This document shows, piece by piece, positions 36,786 to 44,554 of a DNA stretch of 64,000 nucleotides (the first letter of the stretch is position 1; every line of letters begins with the position of its first letter). The notes under the pieces are model-generated. The model saw only the letters and a program-made list of their open reading frames with translations. It searched no databases and was not told the origin of the DNA. This DNA is from Massilia sp. UMI-21 (lineage in GTDB: Bacteria; Pseudomonadota; Gammaproteobacteria; Burkholderiales; Burkholderiaceae_D), in NCBI GenBank assembly GCA_015277795.1, contig CP063848.1, forward strand, positions 620,001-684,000. Direction: 5' to 3'. The position numbers were made by a program, and so were the translations under genes.

Positions 36786-38425
36786 AGGGGATGACCACAG
36801 TGTTTGCCATGAATCGCATTGCAGCCGCGGCCCTGCTCGCGCTGACCGCCGGCGCCGCTTTTGCGCAGGAAGCCGCGCCAGGCGCCGCCGTGCAGGCCGC
36901 AGCCGCGCAAGGCCCCGCCTATGACCTGAAAGCCGATGTCGAGCGCGTGATGAAGCAATTCGACGTGCCGGGCATCGCCATCGCCGTGGTCAAGGACGGC
37001 AAGGTCCTGGCCGCCGAAGGCTTCGGCGTGCGCAAGCGCGGCGAGCCGGCCAAGGTGGACGGCAAGACCATCTTCGAGATCGCCTCGAACTCCAAGGCCT
37101 TTACCGCGGCCGCGCTGGCCATGCTGGTCGACCAGGGCAAGCTGGACTGGGACGACCCGGTGATCAGGCACCTGCCGGACTTCCGCATGTACGACGCCTA
37201 CGTCACCGCCGAGATGACCATCCGCGACCTGCTGACCCACCGCAGCGGCCTGGGGCTGGGCGCCGGCGACCTGATGTGGTGGCCGACCACCAATTTCAGC
37301 ACCGACGAGATCATCCACAATCTCCGCTACATCAAGCCGGCCACCAGCTTCAGGAGCAGCTACGCCTACGACAACCTGCTGTACATCGTGGCCGGCAAGA
37401 TCATCGCCGCCAAGTCGGGCAAGACCTGGGGCGAGACCATGCACGAGTGGATCCTGGCACCTATCGGCATGACCGGCACCACCACGAGCCTGGAAGAGAG
37501 CGCGAAGTTCGCCAACGTTTCCGCGCCGCATAGCAAGATCAACGGCAAGGCGGTGCCGGTGAAGCCGATGCCGGTGGCGAACGCGGTCGGCGCGGTTGGC
37601 ATCAACACCAACGCCGAGGATATCGCGCGCTGGATGAACGTGCTGCTCGCCGGCGGCGTGGTCAAGGGCGAGGGCGGCCAGGAAGTGCGCCTGTGGTCGG
37701 ACAAGCAGGCGCGCCAGCTCTGGACCGCGCAGACCCCGATGACGATCAGCACGCCGCGTCCGCCGCTGGCGGCGACCAAGCCCAATTTCTACGCCTATGG
37801 CCTAGGCTTCCAGCTGCGCGACTACCAGGGCAAGCTGGTGGCGATGCACGGCGGCGCGCTGCAGGGCTTCTACACCCGCGTGATGCTGGTGCCGGAATCG
37901 AAGCTGGGCATCGCGATCTTCACCAATGCCGAAAGCGGCCCCTCGCTCAACGCCTTGCAGTATCGCCTGCTGGACCAGCACCTGGGCGTGGCGCCGACCG
38001 ACTGGATCGGCCGCATCGCGGACATCGACAAGGAGTTGCAGGCCAAGGAGGCGGCCCGTGTCAAGGGCGAGGCGGCTTCGCGCGCAGCGTCGTCGAAGCC
38101 CTCGCTGGCGCTGGCCTCGTACGCGGGCGACTACCAGGACGCGTGGTACGGCAAGATGGCGATCCGCCGCGTCAACGACAAGCTGCAGATGTCCTTCGCC
38201 AAGACGCCCGACCTGACCGGCGAGATGGAGCACTTCCAGCACGATACCTTCATCGTGCGCTGGAAGGAGCGCAACTTCAATGCCGATGCCTACGTCACGT
38301 TCTCGCTGGAACCCGACGGCAGCATCGAGCGCGTGCGCATGAAGCCGGTGTCGACCGAGACCGACTTCAGCTACGACTTCCAGGACTTGTTGTTTACCCC
38401 GGTGAAGACAGAGAAGAAGGGTTGA
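36782..38425 (+). CDS. Exported serine hydrolase of the class C beta-lactamase fold with C-terminal DUF3471-like domain
   Basis: A 547-residue protein with a signal peptide (AAAALLALTAGAAFAQ). The penicillin-binding fold is shown by the S-x-x-K motif S102-N-S-K105 in FEIASNSKAF, the Y-x-N-like SYAYDN and the third-box-like MHGGALQGF. The last 130 residues (from about 415, YAGDYQDAWYGKMAIRRV) form a lipocalin-like DUF3471 domain common in such hydrolases. Members are usually D-aminopeptidases or esterases rather than resistance enzymes, so beta-lactam hydrolysis should not be assumed. Coupling to the M1 peptidase suggests joint peptide use. Start ATG 36782 overlaps the upstream stop; ATGs at codons 4 and 10 are alternatives. 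Confidence 0.9.
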   Translation: MKGMTTVFAMNRIAAAALLALTAGAAFAQEAAPGAAVQAAAAQGPAYDLKADVERVMKQFDVPGIAIAVVKDGKVLAAEGFGVRKRGEPAKVDGKTIFEIASNSKAFTAAALAMLVDQGKLDWDDPVIRHLPDFRMYDAYVTAEMTIRDLLTHRSGLGLGAGDLMWWPTTNFSTDEIIHNLRYIKPATSFRSSYAYDNLLYIVAGKIIAAKSGKTWGETMHEWILAPIGMTGTTTSLEESAKFANVSAPHSKINGKAVPVKPMPVANAVGAVGINTNAEDIARWMNVLLAGGVVKGEGGQEVRLWSDKQARQLWTAQTPMTISTPRPPLAATKPNFYAYGLGFQLRDYQGKLVAMHGGALQGFYTRVMLVPESKLGIAIFTNAESGPSLNALQYRLLDQHLGVAPTDWIGRIADIDKELQAKEAARVKGEAASRAASSKPSLALASYAGDYQDAWYGKMAIRRVNDKLQMSFAKTPDLTGEMEHFQHDTFIVRWKERNFNADAYVTFSLEPDGSIERVRMKPVSTETDFSYDFQDLLFTPVKTEKKG

Positions 38426-38436
38426 TCTAAGGCTGC

Positions 38437-38504
38437 TTGAACGCGCGGCCGGGAAACCCGGCCACCCTACGTAGGGTGGGCGGGTTCCCCGCCCGCGCGT
38501 TCAA
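38437..38504. repeat. Dispersed inverted-repeat element, copy 1
   Basis: TTGAACGCGCGG (38437-38448) is mirrored by CCGCGCGTTCAA (38493-38504), with nested stems CCGGG-AAA-CCCGG and CCACCCTAC|GTAGGGTGG in the centre. It lies between convergent genes and may act as a bidirectional terminator. The central GTAGGGTGGGCGG and the CGCGTTCAA ends recur at 44427-44535. Confidence 0.75.
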
Positions 38505-38529
38505 CTCAACGTAGAGACGTCGAAACGCA

Positions 38530-40101
38530 TTACTTCCCTGCCCACACCTTCATCATGTCTTCCGACCCCTGGGTCCGGATCCCGTTGTCCGACAGGATTC
38601 CCTCGGTGGCATCCAGCACCGCCTTGCGCGGCAGGATCATGGTCTCGCCATAGCGCTGGTCGAACTTGAACGCCACGTATTCGTCCTTCAGGTCGCGCAG
38701 CAGCGCCACCAGGTGGGCCAGGCTGCGGACCTTGGTCCCGTTGACCGAATCCAGCACCGAGCCGAAGCGGTTGCTGTAGCCGGTCACCAGCTTGTGCGGG
38801 AAGAAGGGTCCGCTGATCACCACCAGCTCCTCGCGCCCATCGGTCGGCGAATCGCCGAGATGGGTCACCAGCGGGCTGTCGTTGAAGCTGTAGGCGCCCA
38901 TCGCACGCGGGTTGGCCAGCAGGAAGCCCATGAAATCGGTCGTCGCGCGCGTGAACACCACCGGGCCGTACACGAAGTAGGACGGATAACCGCCGTTCAG
39001 GTCGGGGATCAGGAGCGGGCGCGGGCCGCTGGCCGGCACCTCGACCTGCATCGGCTTGCCGCCGCGGCGGATCGTCATCGGCACCTTGCCGTTCTTCGCC
39101 ACCTGCTGGATGCGGTACTGGAAGCGCACGCGCAGGTTCGAGCCCAGCTTCACCATGCCCTGGTTGTCGATCGGGTACTCGCCGATGTGGGTGATGATGT
39201 CGCCTTCCTTCAGGGGCCAGCCGGCATCGAGCCTGTACGGGCGGTGCACCAGCGCGCCTTCCACCGACTTGTCGATGTTCAGGTACTGGCGCAGCGCCGG
39301 GTTCTCCAGCGTCTGCACGCTGTCGTGCAGCAGCGGCTTGCCGTCATAGCGGCCGTCCGCCACGTCCTTCAGGAACAGCTCGATTTCCTCGTTCGGAATC
39401 ACGTAGCCGATGTTCTGGGCATTGCTCGCCATCGAGAAGGCCAGGCCGATCATCTTGTCGCCGGCGATCACCGGGCCGCCGCTGTTGCCCGGGTTGATCG
39501 GCGCGTCGATCTGGATGCGCAGGCCCGAGCTGAACGAGCCATAGCCGACGAACTCCACGCGCGAGACGATGCCGCGGGTGGTCGACAACGAGTTGCCGCC
39601 GACTGGGTAGCCGTAGGCGAACACCGCCTCGCGCACATCCGGCAGCACGGCCGCGCGCCGCACCGGCGGGCGCTTGTCGAAGAAGGACGGATCGTCCAGT
39701 TCCAGCACCGCCAGGTCCAGGCCGCGCGCCAGCGCGATCACCCTGGCCGACACCTTGTCGCCCGATTGGCTGGCCTGCACCTCGACCTGGCTGGCGTAGC
39801 CGACCACGTGGGCGTTGGTCAGGATGCGCTTGCCCTCGATGATCACGCCCGAGCCGGTGACATTGACCGGCGACTGCTTGATCCAGGGCTTGTACGGGTC
39901 CGGCCGGCGCACGGTGGCGAAGATCTTGACCACCGAGTTCTCGACCGACGGCAAGGCCGGAGCGGTGGTGGCGGACGGGGTGGCGACGGCCGGCGACGGC
40001 GGCGTGGCGGGCGTGGGGGCAGGCGGCGGGGAGGTGTCCTGTGCGTGGACAAGGCCGGCCAGGGCAAATGCCACGGCGGCGGCGAGACGTGCGGTTTTCA
40101 T
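38530..40101 (-). CDS. Trypsin-like Deg protease with PDZ domains, resembling plant Deg9
   Basis: A 523-residue exported serine protease. A signal peptide (ARLAAAVAFALAGLVHAQ) and a long Pro/Thr/Ala linker lead into the protease domain: SGVIIEGKRILTNAHVV gives the catalytic His, RGLDLAVLELDD the Asp, and DAPINPGNSGGPVI the Ser. The remainder holds one PDZ-like segment (about 290-370, LKEGDIITHIGEYPIDNQG) and a second C-terminal one (YSNRFGSVLDSVNGTKVRSL). The layout, including SYFVYGPVVFTRAT and the C-terminal VAFKFDQRYGETMIL, is closer to the plant and protist Deg9/Deg2 type than to DegP/DegQ. Start ATG 40101 has AAGGAA ahead and fits the signal peptide. Likely periplasmic protein quality control. 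Confidence 0.88.
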   Translation of the reverse strand: MKTARLAAAVAFALAGLVHAQDTSPPPAPTPATPPSPAVATPSATTAPALPSVENSVVKIFATVRRPDPYKPWIKQSPVNVTGSGVIIEGKRILTNAHVVGYASQVEVQASQSGDKVSARVIALARGLDLAVLELDDPSFFDKRPPVRRAAVLPDVREAVFAYGYPVGGNSLSTTRGIVSRVEFVGYGSFSSGLRIQIDAPINPGNSGGPVIAGDKMIGLAFSMASNAQNIGYVIPNEEIELFLKDVADGRYDGKPLLHDSVQTLENPALRQYLNIDKSVEGALVHRPYRLDAGWPLKEGDIITHIGEYPIDNQGMVKLGSNLRVRFQYRIQQVAKNGKVPMTIRRGGKPMQVEVPASGPRPLLIPDLNGGYPSYFVYGPVVFTRATTDFMGFLLANPRAMGAYSFNDSPLVTHLGDSPTDGREELVVISGPFFPHKLVTGYSNRFGSVLDSVNGTKVRSLAHLVALLRDLKDEYVAFKFDQRYGETMILPRKAVLDATEGILSDNGIRTQGSEDMMKVWAGK

Positions 40102-40233
40102 GAATTCCTTCGGTGGCTCAAATGTGTCGACTGGACCAAATGGCAAGAATATACACGCTCCTCGCCGAAGGAAATGCACCAATCCTCACCGGAAGGGGCA
40201 GCCCATCGGGCTGCCGGCCTCCCGGCCACGCAT

Positions 40234-41040
40234 TTACTGCTTCACGAACTTGAGCGTCATGCGGTCGCTCTCGCCGATCGCCATGTACTTTTCGCGGTCC
40301 TTGTCCTTGTTGGCCAGCACCGGGGGCAGGGTCCACACGCCTTTTTCGTGCTTGGCGGTGTCCTTCGGGTTGGCGTTGACGTCGGACTTGGCGGCCAGCT
40401 TGAAGCCGGCGTCTTCGACGGTCTTGATCACCCAGGCTTCGTGCAGGTAGCCGCTCGAGGCCTTCGCGTCCTGCGTCATCGAGGCCGGCAGGCGGTGGTC
40501 GACGATACCCAGCACGCCGCCCGGTTTGAGCACCTTGTGGATTTCCTTGAAGGTGTTCTTCAGCGCTTCGTCGCCGTTGCCGACCCAGTTGTGCAGGTTG
40601 CGGAAGGTGAGCACCATGTCGACGCTGTTCGGCGCGGCGATCTGGTAGGTGGTGGGCGGTTCGAACACGGCCGGGACGACCTTGTCGTAGAGGGCAGGGG
40701 TGGCATCCAGTTTCTGCTTGAAGGCCATGCCGCCGCGCTTCTCGGGCGTGAAAGCCTGGCCTGCGGCGATCAGTTTGCCGTTCTGGCGAAGGTAAGGCGC
40801 CAGGATTTCGGTGTACCAGCCGCCTCCGGGCGCGAGTTCCACCACCGTCATGGTTGGCTTGATGCCGAAGAAGCTCAGGGTGTCGTATGGATGGCGCGCC
40901 GCGTCGCGAGCCTTGTTGGCGGCGCTGCGATGCTCGCCCGCGATGGCCGCTTTCAGGGCGTCGTCCGCCTGTGCCGCGCCGGCGGCCAGGGTCGCAGCAA
41001 GGGTCGTGATGGCCCCGGCGGCCAGGATCAGTCGTTTCAT
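40234..41040 (-). CDS. Exported class I SAM-methyltransferase-like protein
   Basis: A 268-residue protein with a clear signal peptide (LILAAGAITTLAATLAAGAA, AQADD) followed by a Rossmann-type methyltransferase fold. VVELAPGGGWYTEILAPYL is the SAM-binding motif, VDMVLTFRNLHNWVG the acidic/motif II region, and VLKPGGVLGIVDHR the later strand. Methyltransferase-like proteins with export signals are common in proteobacteria though SAM is not known in the periplasm, so the true function is unclear. Start ATG 41040 was chosen by signal peptide; the frame stays open upstream. It diverges from the TldD operon across a 397-base control region. Confidence 0.85.
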   Translation of the reverse strand: MKRLILAAGAITTLAATLAAGAAQADDALKAAIAGEHRSAANKARDAARHPYDTLSFFGIKPTMTVVELAPGGGWYTEILAPYLRQNGKLIAAGQAFTPEKRGGMAFKQKLDATPALYDKVVPAVFEPPTTYQIAAPNSVDMVLTFRNLHNWVGNGDEALKNTFKEIHKVLKPGGVLGIVDHRLPASMTQDAKASSGYLHEAWVIKTVEDAGFKLAAKSDVNANPKDTAKHEKGVWTLPPVLANKDKDREKYMAIGESDRMTLKFVKQ

Positions 41041-41116
41041 CGGTTCGAAGTCTCCATGTGTTTGGTGTGCGCGGCCGGGCGGGACGCCGCCGCCGCGCTG
41101 ATGATCGGCCACAGTT

Positions 41117-41227
41117 GGCGGACAGTCAAGCGTTCCTTGTGTATGCATGTTTGCCCTGTAAAGCTGTCCGCGCGGCTGTCCGCGGCGGACACCCGGACAC
41201 CTGCGCGGACGCTCGCGGCGGACAGTC
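41117..41227. promoter_or_regulatory. Array of GCGGACA/TGTCCGC elements, candidate enhancer for a sigma-54 activator
   Basis: TGTCCGCGGCGGACA at 41177-41191 is a perfect 15-base palindrome with one central base. Further half-sites lie at 41165-41171 (TGTCCGC) and 41194-41199 (CGGACA). The 11-mer GGCGGACAGTC occurs twice, at 41117-41127 and 41217-41227, exactly 100 bases apart. All copies lie about 40-150 bases before the -24 element, the usual zone for enhancer-binding activators. Confidence 0.6.
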
Positions 41228-41266
41228 GAAGTCCTTGAAATCATGGATTTAAAAGATGCTGTGATC

Positions 41267-41281
41267 TGGCACAACAATTGC
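41267..41281 (+). promoter_or_regulatory. Sigma-54 (-24/-12) promoter
   Basis: TGGCAC (41267-41272), five bases, TTGC (41278-41281), preceded by C: this matches the RpoN consensus YTGGCACN5TTGC at every strongly conserved position. Transcription would start near 41293 and run rightwards into the TldD-like gene. Confidence 0.75.
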
Positions 41282-41437
41282 CTATTCAAAACCACGACTT
41301 ACTGCTAAGGTTGGCAGGTTTGCCGCGCCGCGCCGCCGCCGGCAAAGACCCACCCCCTTCGCGGTAAATACAAGAAATGCGGGCCGCACGACAAGGCGGA
41401 ACCGCTGCCCAGAAGTAGCTTGATTTCAGGAGACATT

Positions 41438-43072
41438 ATGGAACGCCGTACCTTTCTCAATTTCAGCAGCCTGGCGCTCGCCTCCACGCTCGTCCCCTTC
41501 ACTCGCGCGATCGCCGCGGAAGAACTGCTCAGCGCCATGCCGACGGCCGCCAAGAAGGCGCTGGCCGACGTCGCGCTCGATGCCGCCACCAAGGCCGGCG
41601 CCAGCTATGCCGACGTGCGCATCGGCCGCTACCTGAACCAGTTCATCACGACCCGCGACCTGAACGTCGAGAACGTGGCCAACACCGAGTCCGCCGGCGT
41701 CGGCGTGCGCGTGATCGCGGGCGGCGCCTACGGTTTCGCCGCCACCTCGGACATGTCCAGCGACGGCATCGCCAATGCGGCGCGTCAGGCGGTCGCGATT
41801 GCCAAGGCCAATGCCAAGCTGCAGTCCGAACCGGTGCGCCTGGCTCCGGTGAAGGGCGTCGGCGACGTCTCCTGGGCCACGCCGATCAAGAAAGACTGGC
41901 GCACCGTGCCGATCAAGGAGAAAGCGGACCTGCTGATCGCCGCCAACAAGGCCGGCATGGAAGGCGGCGCGACCTTCATGAATTCGATGCTGTTCCAGGT
42001 GAACCAGCAGAAGTACTTCGCTTCCACCGACGGCTCCTACATCGAGCAGGACGTGCACCGCCTGTGGGCGCCGTTCCAGGCCACCGCCGTGGACAAGACC
42101 ACCGGCAAGTTCCGCTCGAGGTCCGGCTTGGGAGCGCCCGTCGGCATGGGCTACGAATACCTGGACGCCCGTCCCGAGCACAAGCTCAGGGCCGCGGGCG
42201 GCGTCGCCACCCTGTACACCGGCTCCTACGATCTCATCGAGGACGCGCGCGCCGCCGGCCGCGATGCCAAGGCCAAGCTGACCGCCAAGTCGGTCATGCC
42301 GGGCAAATACGACCTGATGCTGTCGCCGGAACACCTGTGGCTGACCATCCACGAGAACGTCGGCCACCCGACCGAACTGGACCGCGTGCTCGGCTACGAA
42401 GCCAACTACGCCGGCACCAGCTTCGCCACCCTCGACAAGTGGCAGACCAGGAAATTCAAGTACGGTAACCAGATCGTCAACCTGTTCGCCGACAAGACCA
42501 CCCCCGGCTCCCTGGGCTGCGTCGGCTACGACGACGAAGGCGTCAGGACCAAGAAGTGGGACATCATCAAGGACGGCATCCTGGTCAACTACCAGGCCAC
42601 CCGCGACCAGGCCCACATCATCGGCGAAAAGGAATCGCACGGCTGCTCGTACGCCGACAGCTGGAATTCGGTGCAGTTCCAGCGCATGCCGAACGTCTCG
42701 CTCGCCGCCGGCAAGAAAAAGCTGACCCCGGACGAGATGGTCAAGGACATCAAGAAGGGCATCTACATCGTCGGCGACGGCTCGTTCTCGATCGACCAGC
42801 AGCGCTACAACTTCCAGTTCGGCGGTCAGCTGTTCTACGAAATCAAGGACGGCAAGATCGGCCCGATGCTCGAAGACGTGGCCTACCAGGCCAACACCCA
42901 GGAGTTCTGGAACGCCTGCTCGGCCATCTGCGACGAGCGCGACTGGCGCATGGGCGGCTCCTTCTTCGACGGCAAGGGCCAGCCGCCACAGATCAGTATC
43001 GTGTCGCATGGCTCGTCGACCGCGCGCTTCAACGGCATCAACGTGATCAACACCGCCCGCAAGATCGGCTGA
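41438..43072 (+). CDS. Tat-exported TldD-like zinc metallopeptidase, copy 1
   Basis: A 544-residue member of the TldD/PmbA family with the zinc site intact: H305-E-N-V-G-H310 (HExxxH) and a probable third ligand C498 in SAICDERDW. The N-terminus MERRTFLNFSSLALAS is a twin-arginine signal (RRxFL, then a weakly hydrophobic stretch to AIAAEE), absent from the cytoplasmic TldD of Escherichia coli. The protease domain includes ADVRIGRYLNQFI, VGVRVIAGGAYGF and YEANYAGTSFATLDKW. TldD/TldE heterodimers degrade or trim unfolded peptides, for example leader peptides of microcin B17. The PmbA-like partner follows 14 bases later, and a second such pair follows it. AGGAGA precedes ATG 41438; expression is probably from the sigma-54 promoter. 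Confidence 0.9.
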   Translation: MERRTFLNFSSLALASTLVPFTRAIAAEELLSAMPTAAKKALADVALDAATKAGASYADVRIGRYLNQFITTRDLNVENVANTESAGVGVRVIAGGAYGFAATSDMSSDGIANAARQAVAIAKANAKLQSEPVRLAPVKGVGDVSWATPIKKDWRTVPIKEKADLLIAANKAGMEGGATFMNSMLFQVNQQKYFASTDGSYIEQDVHRLWAPFQATAVDKTTGKFRSRSGLGAPVGMGYEYLDARPEHKLRAAGGVATLYTGSYDLIEDARAAGRDAKAKLTAKSVMPGKYDLMLSPEHLWLTIHENVGHPTELDRVLGYEANYAGTSFATLDKWQTRKFKYGNQIVNLFADKTTPGSLGCVGYDDEGVRTKKWDIIKDGILVNYQATRDQAHIIGEKESHGCSYADSWNSVQFQRMPNVSLAAGKKKLTPDEMVKDIKKGIYIVGDGSFSIDQQRYNFQFGGQLFYEIKDGKIGPMLEDVAYQANTQEFWNACSAICDERDWRMGGSFFDGKGQPPQISIVSHGSSTARFNGINVINTARKIG

Positions 43073-43086
43073 GGCAAGGGACAACC

Positions 43087-44421
43087 ATGAGCATCCTTAC
43101 CCAGGACCAGACCAAGCGCATCACCGACCGCGTGATGTCGCTCTCGAAAGCCGACGAGTGCATCGTGAACATCGAAGGCGCCCGCATCGGCAACATCCGC
43201 TTCGCCCGCAACGCCGTGTCCACCGCCGGCCTGGCCGACGACACCCGTCTCACGGTGCAGGTCGCCTTCGGCAAGCGCCAGGGCACCGCCACCATCAACG
43301 AATTCGACGACAAGTCGCTGGAAAAGGCCGTGCGTCGCGCCGAAGACCTGGCGCGCCTGGCGCCGGAGAATCCGGAGTTCATGCCGGCGATCGCCAAGAC
43401 CGGCTACAAGTCGTCCGACACCTTCGTCCCGGCTACCGCGGCCATCGACCCCGAGTTCCGTGCCCAGGCCGCCGCCTACGCGATGGAGGCCTGCCGCAAG
43501 AAGGGCCTGGTGTCGGCCGGCTTCTTCACCGACCGCGAGATGTTCGAAACCGTGGCCAACTCGAATGGCGTGTTCGGCCACCAGGTGGCCACCTCGCTCG
43601 ACTTCACCTGCACCGTGCGCACCGAAGACGGGCGCGGCTCGGGCTGGGTCAAGCGCTCGGCACGCGACGTCGCCCGTTTCGATGCGCGCGAAGCGGCCGA
43701 CGTGGCCATCGAGAAGGCATTGCGCTCGGTGGACGCCAAGGCGCTCGAGCCGGGCCGCTATACCGTGGTGATGGAGCCCAGCGCCACCAGCGACCTCCTG
43801 ACCTTCATGATGGGCGGCTTCAATGCGCGCCTGGCCGACGAGGGCCGCAGCTTCCTCTCAAAAAAGGGCGGCCAGAACCGCCTGGGCGACAAGCTGTTCG
43901 ACCAGCAGGTCAACATCTGGTCGGACCCTTGGGACAAGGACGTACCGGTGCTGCCGTGGGACGGCAACATGCTGCCGCGCGAACGGATCCACCTGGTCAA
44001 GGACGGCCGCATCAATGCGCTGAACTACTCGCAGTACTGGGCCAAGCAAAAGGGCCAGCGCGCCATCGGCAGCGCCGGCAACATCATCATGGCCGGCACC
44101 GACAAGAGCACGGAAGAGCTGATCGCCAACACCAGGAAGGGCGTGCTGGTGACCCGCACCTGGTACATCCGGATGGTGGACCCGCAGTCGGTGCTGGTCA
44201 CCGGCCTGACCCGCGACGGCACTTTCTACATCGAGAACGGCAAGGTCAAGTACCCGATCAAGAACTTCCGCTTCAACGAGAGCCCGGTGAGCATGCTGAA
44301 CAACATCGACGAGATCGGCAAGCCGCTGGTGATCGGCGGCGACGAGGCGAATTATTCGATGCTGATCCCGTCGATGAAGATCCGCGATTTCAACTTTACC
44401 TCGCTCTCGGACGCGGTCTGA
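43087..44421 (+). CDS. PmbA/TldE-like partner protein, copy 1
   Basis: A 444-residue TldD/PmbA-family protein. It lacks HExxxH, as TldE/PmbA subunits do, and has no signal peptide (MSILTQDQTKRITDRVMSLS). Family text includes GNIRFARNAVSTAG, EDLARLAPENPEF, LRSVDAKALEPGRYTVVMEP and MAGTDKSTEELI. It should form the non-catalytic half of a heterodimer with the preceding TldD-like protein. Because that partner carries a Tat signal while this one carries none, either the pair separates or this subunit travels through Tat bound to its partner. Near-identical architecture to the second copy at 46205-47542 shows a tandem duplication of a two-gene unit. Confidence 0.88.
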   Translation: MSILTQDQTKRITDRVMSLSKADECIVNIEGARIGNIRFARNAVSTAGLADDTRLTVQVAFGKRQGTATINEFDDKSLEKAVRRAEDLARLAPENPEFMPAIAKTGYKSSDTFVPATAAIDPEFRAQAAAYAMEACRKKGLVSAGFFTDREMFETVANSNGVFGHQVATSLDFTCTVRTEDGRGSGWVKRSARDVARFDAREAADVAIEKALRSVDAKALEPGRYTVVMEPSATSDLLTFMMGGFNARLADEGRSFLSKKGGQNRLGDKLFDQQVNIWSDPWDKDVPVLPWDGNMLPRERIHLVKDGRINALNYSQYWAKQKGQRAIGSAGNIIMAGTDKSTEELIANTRKGVLVTRTWYIRMVDPQSVLVTGLTRDGTFYIENGKVKYPIKNFRFNESPVSMLNNIDEIGKPLVIGGDEANYSMLIPSMKIRDFNFTSLSDAV

Positions 44422-44426
44422 GAATC

Positions 44427-44535
44427 CGTAGGGTGGGCGGCTTTGCCGCCCACGCGTCCAAACCACGGTTGAACAGATACATCGTCTGTTCAAGCCCGGA
44501 TTGAACGCGTGGGCGGGAGACCCGCCCACCCTACG
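44427..44535. repeat. Dispersed inverted-repeat element, copy 2
   Basis: CGTAGGGTGGGCGG (44427-44440) mirrors CCGCCCACCCTACG (44522-44535). Nested inside are GCCGCCCACGCGTCCAA (44446-44462) against TTGAACGCGTGGGCGGG (44501-44517), and a perfect stem TTGAACAGA (44469-44477) to TCTGTTCAA (44485-44493). It fills the gap between the two TldD/PmbA pairs and shares its outer and inner words with the element at 38437-38504. Confidence 0.8.
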
Positions 44536-44554
44536 AAAACCTACGGATACTTAA

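Larger units (their letters stand above)
41041..41437. other. 397-base divergent control region
   Basis: This gap holds the repeated GCGGACA/TGTCCGC elements (41117-41227), the sigma-54-type promoter (41267-41281) and a leader of about 145 bases before the first TldD-like gene, which has AGGAGA at the ribosome-binding position. No small peptide gene with a convincing ribosome-binding site was seen, which matters because TldD/TldE enzymes often act on encoded peptides. Confidence 0.7.

Noticed and set aside
36782..38425. Antibiotic-resistance beta-lactamase
   Set aside because: The class C fold is present, but the sequence layout with a C-terminal DUF3471-like domain is that of general serine hydrolases; resistance cannot be claimed.
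41041..41437. Possible RiPP precursor peptide for the TldD/TldE-like enzymes
   Set aside because: No short frame with a ribosome-binding site and a leader/core pattern was seen here or in 44422-44554.
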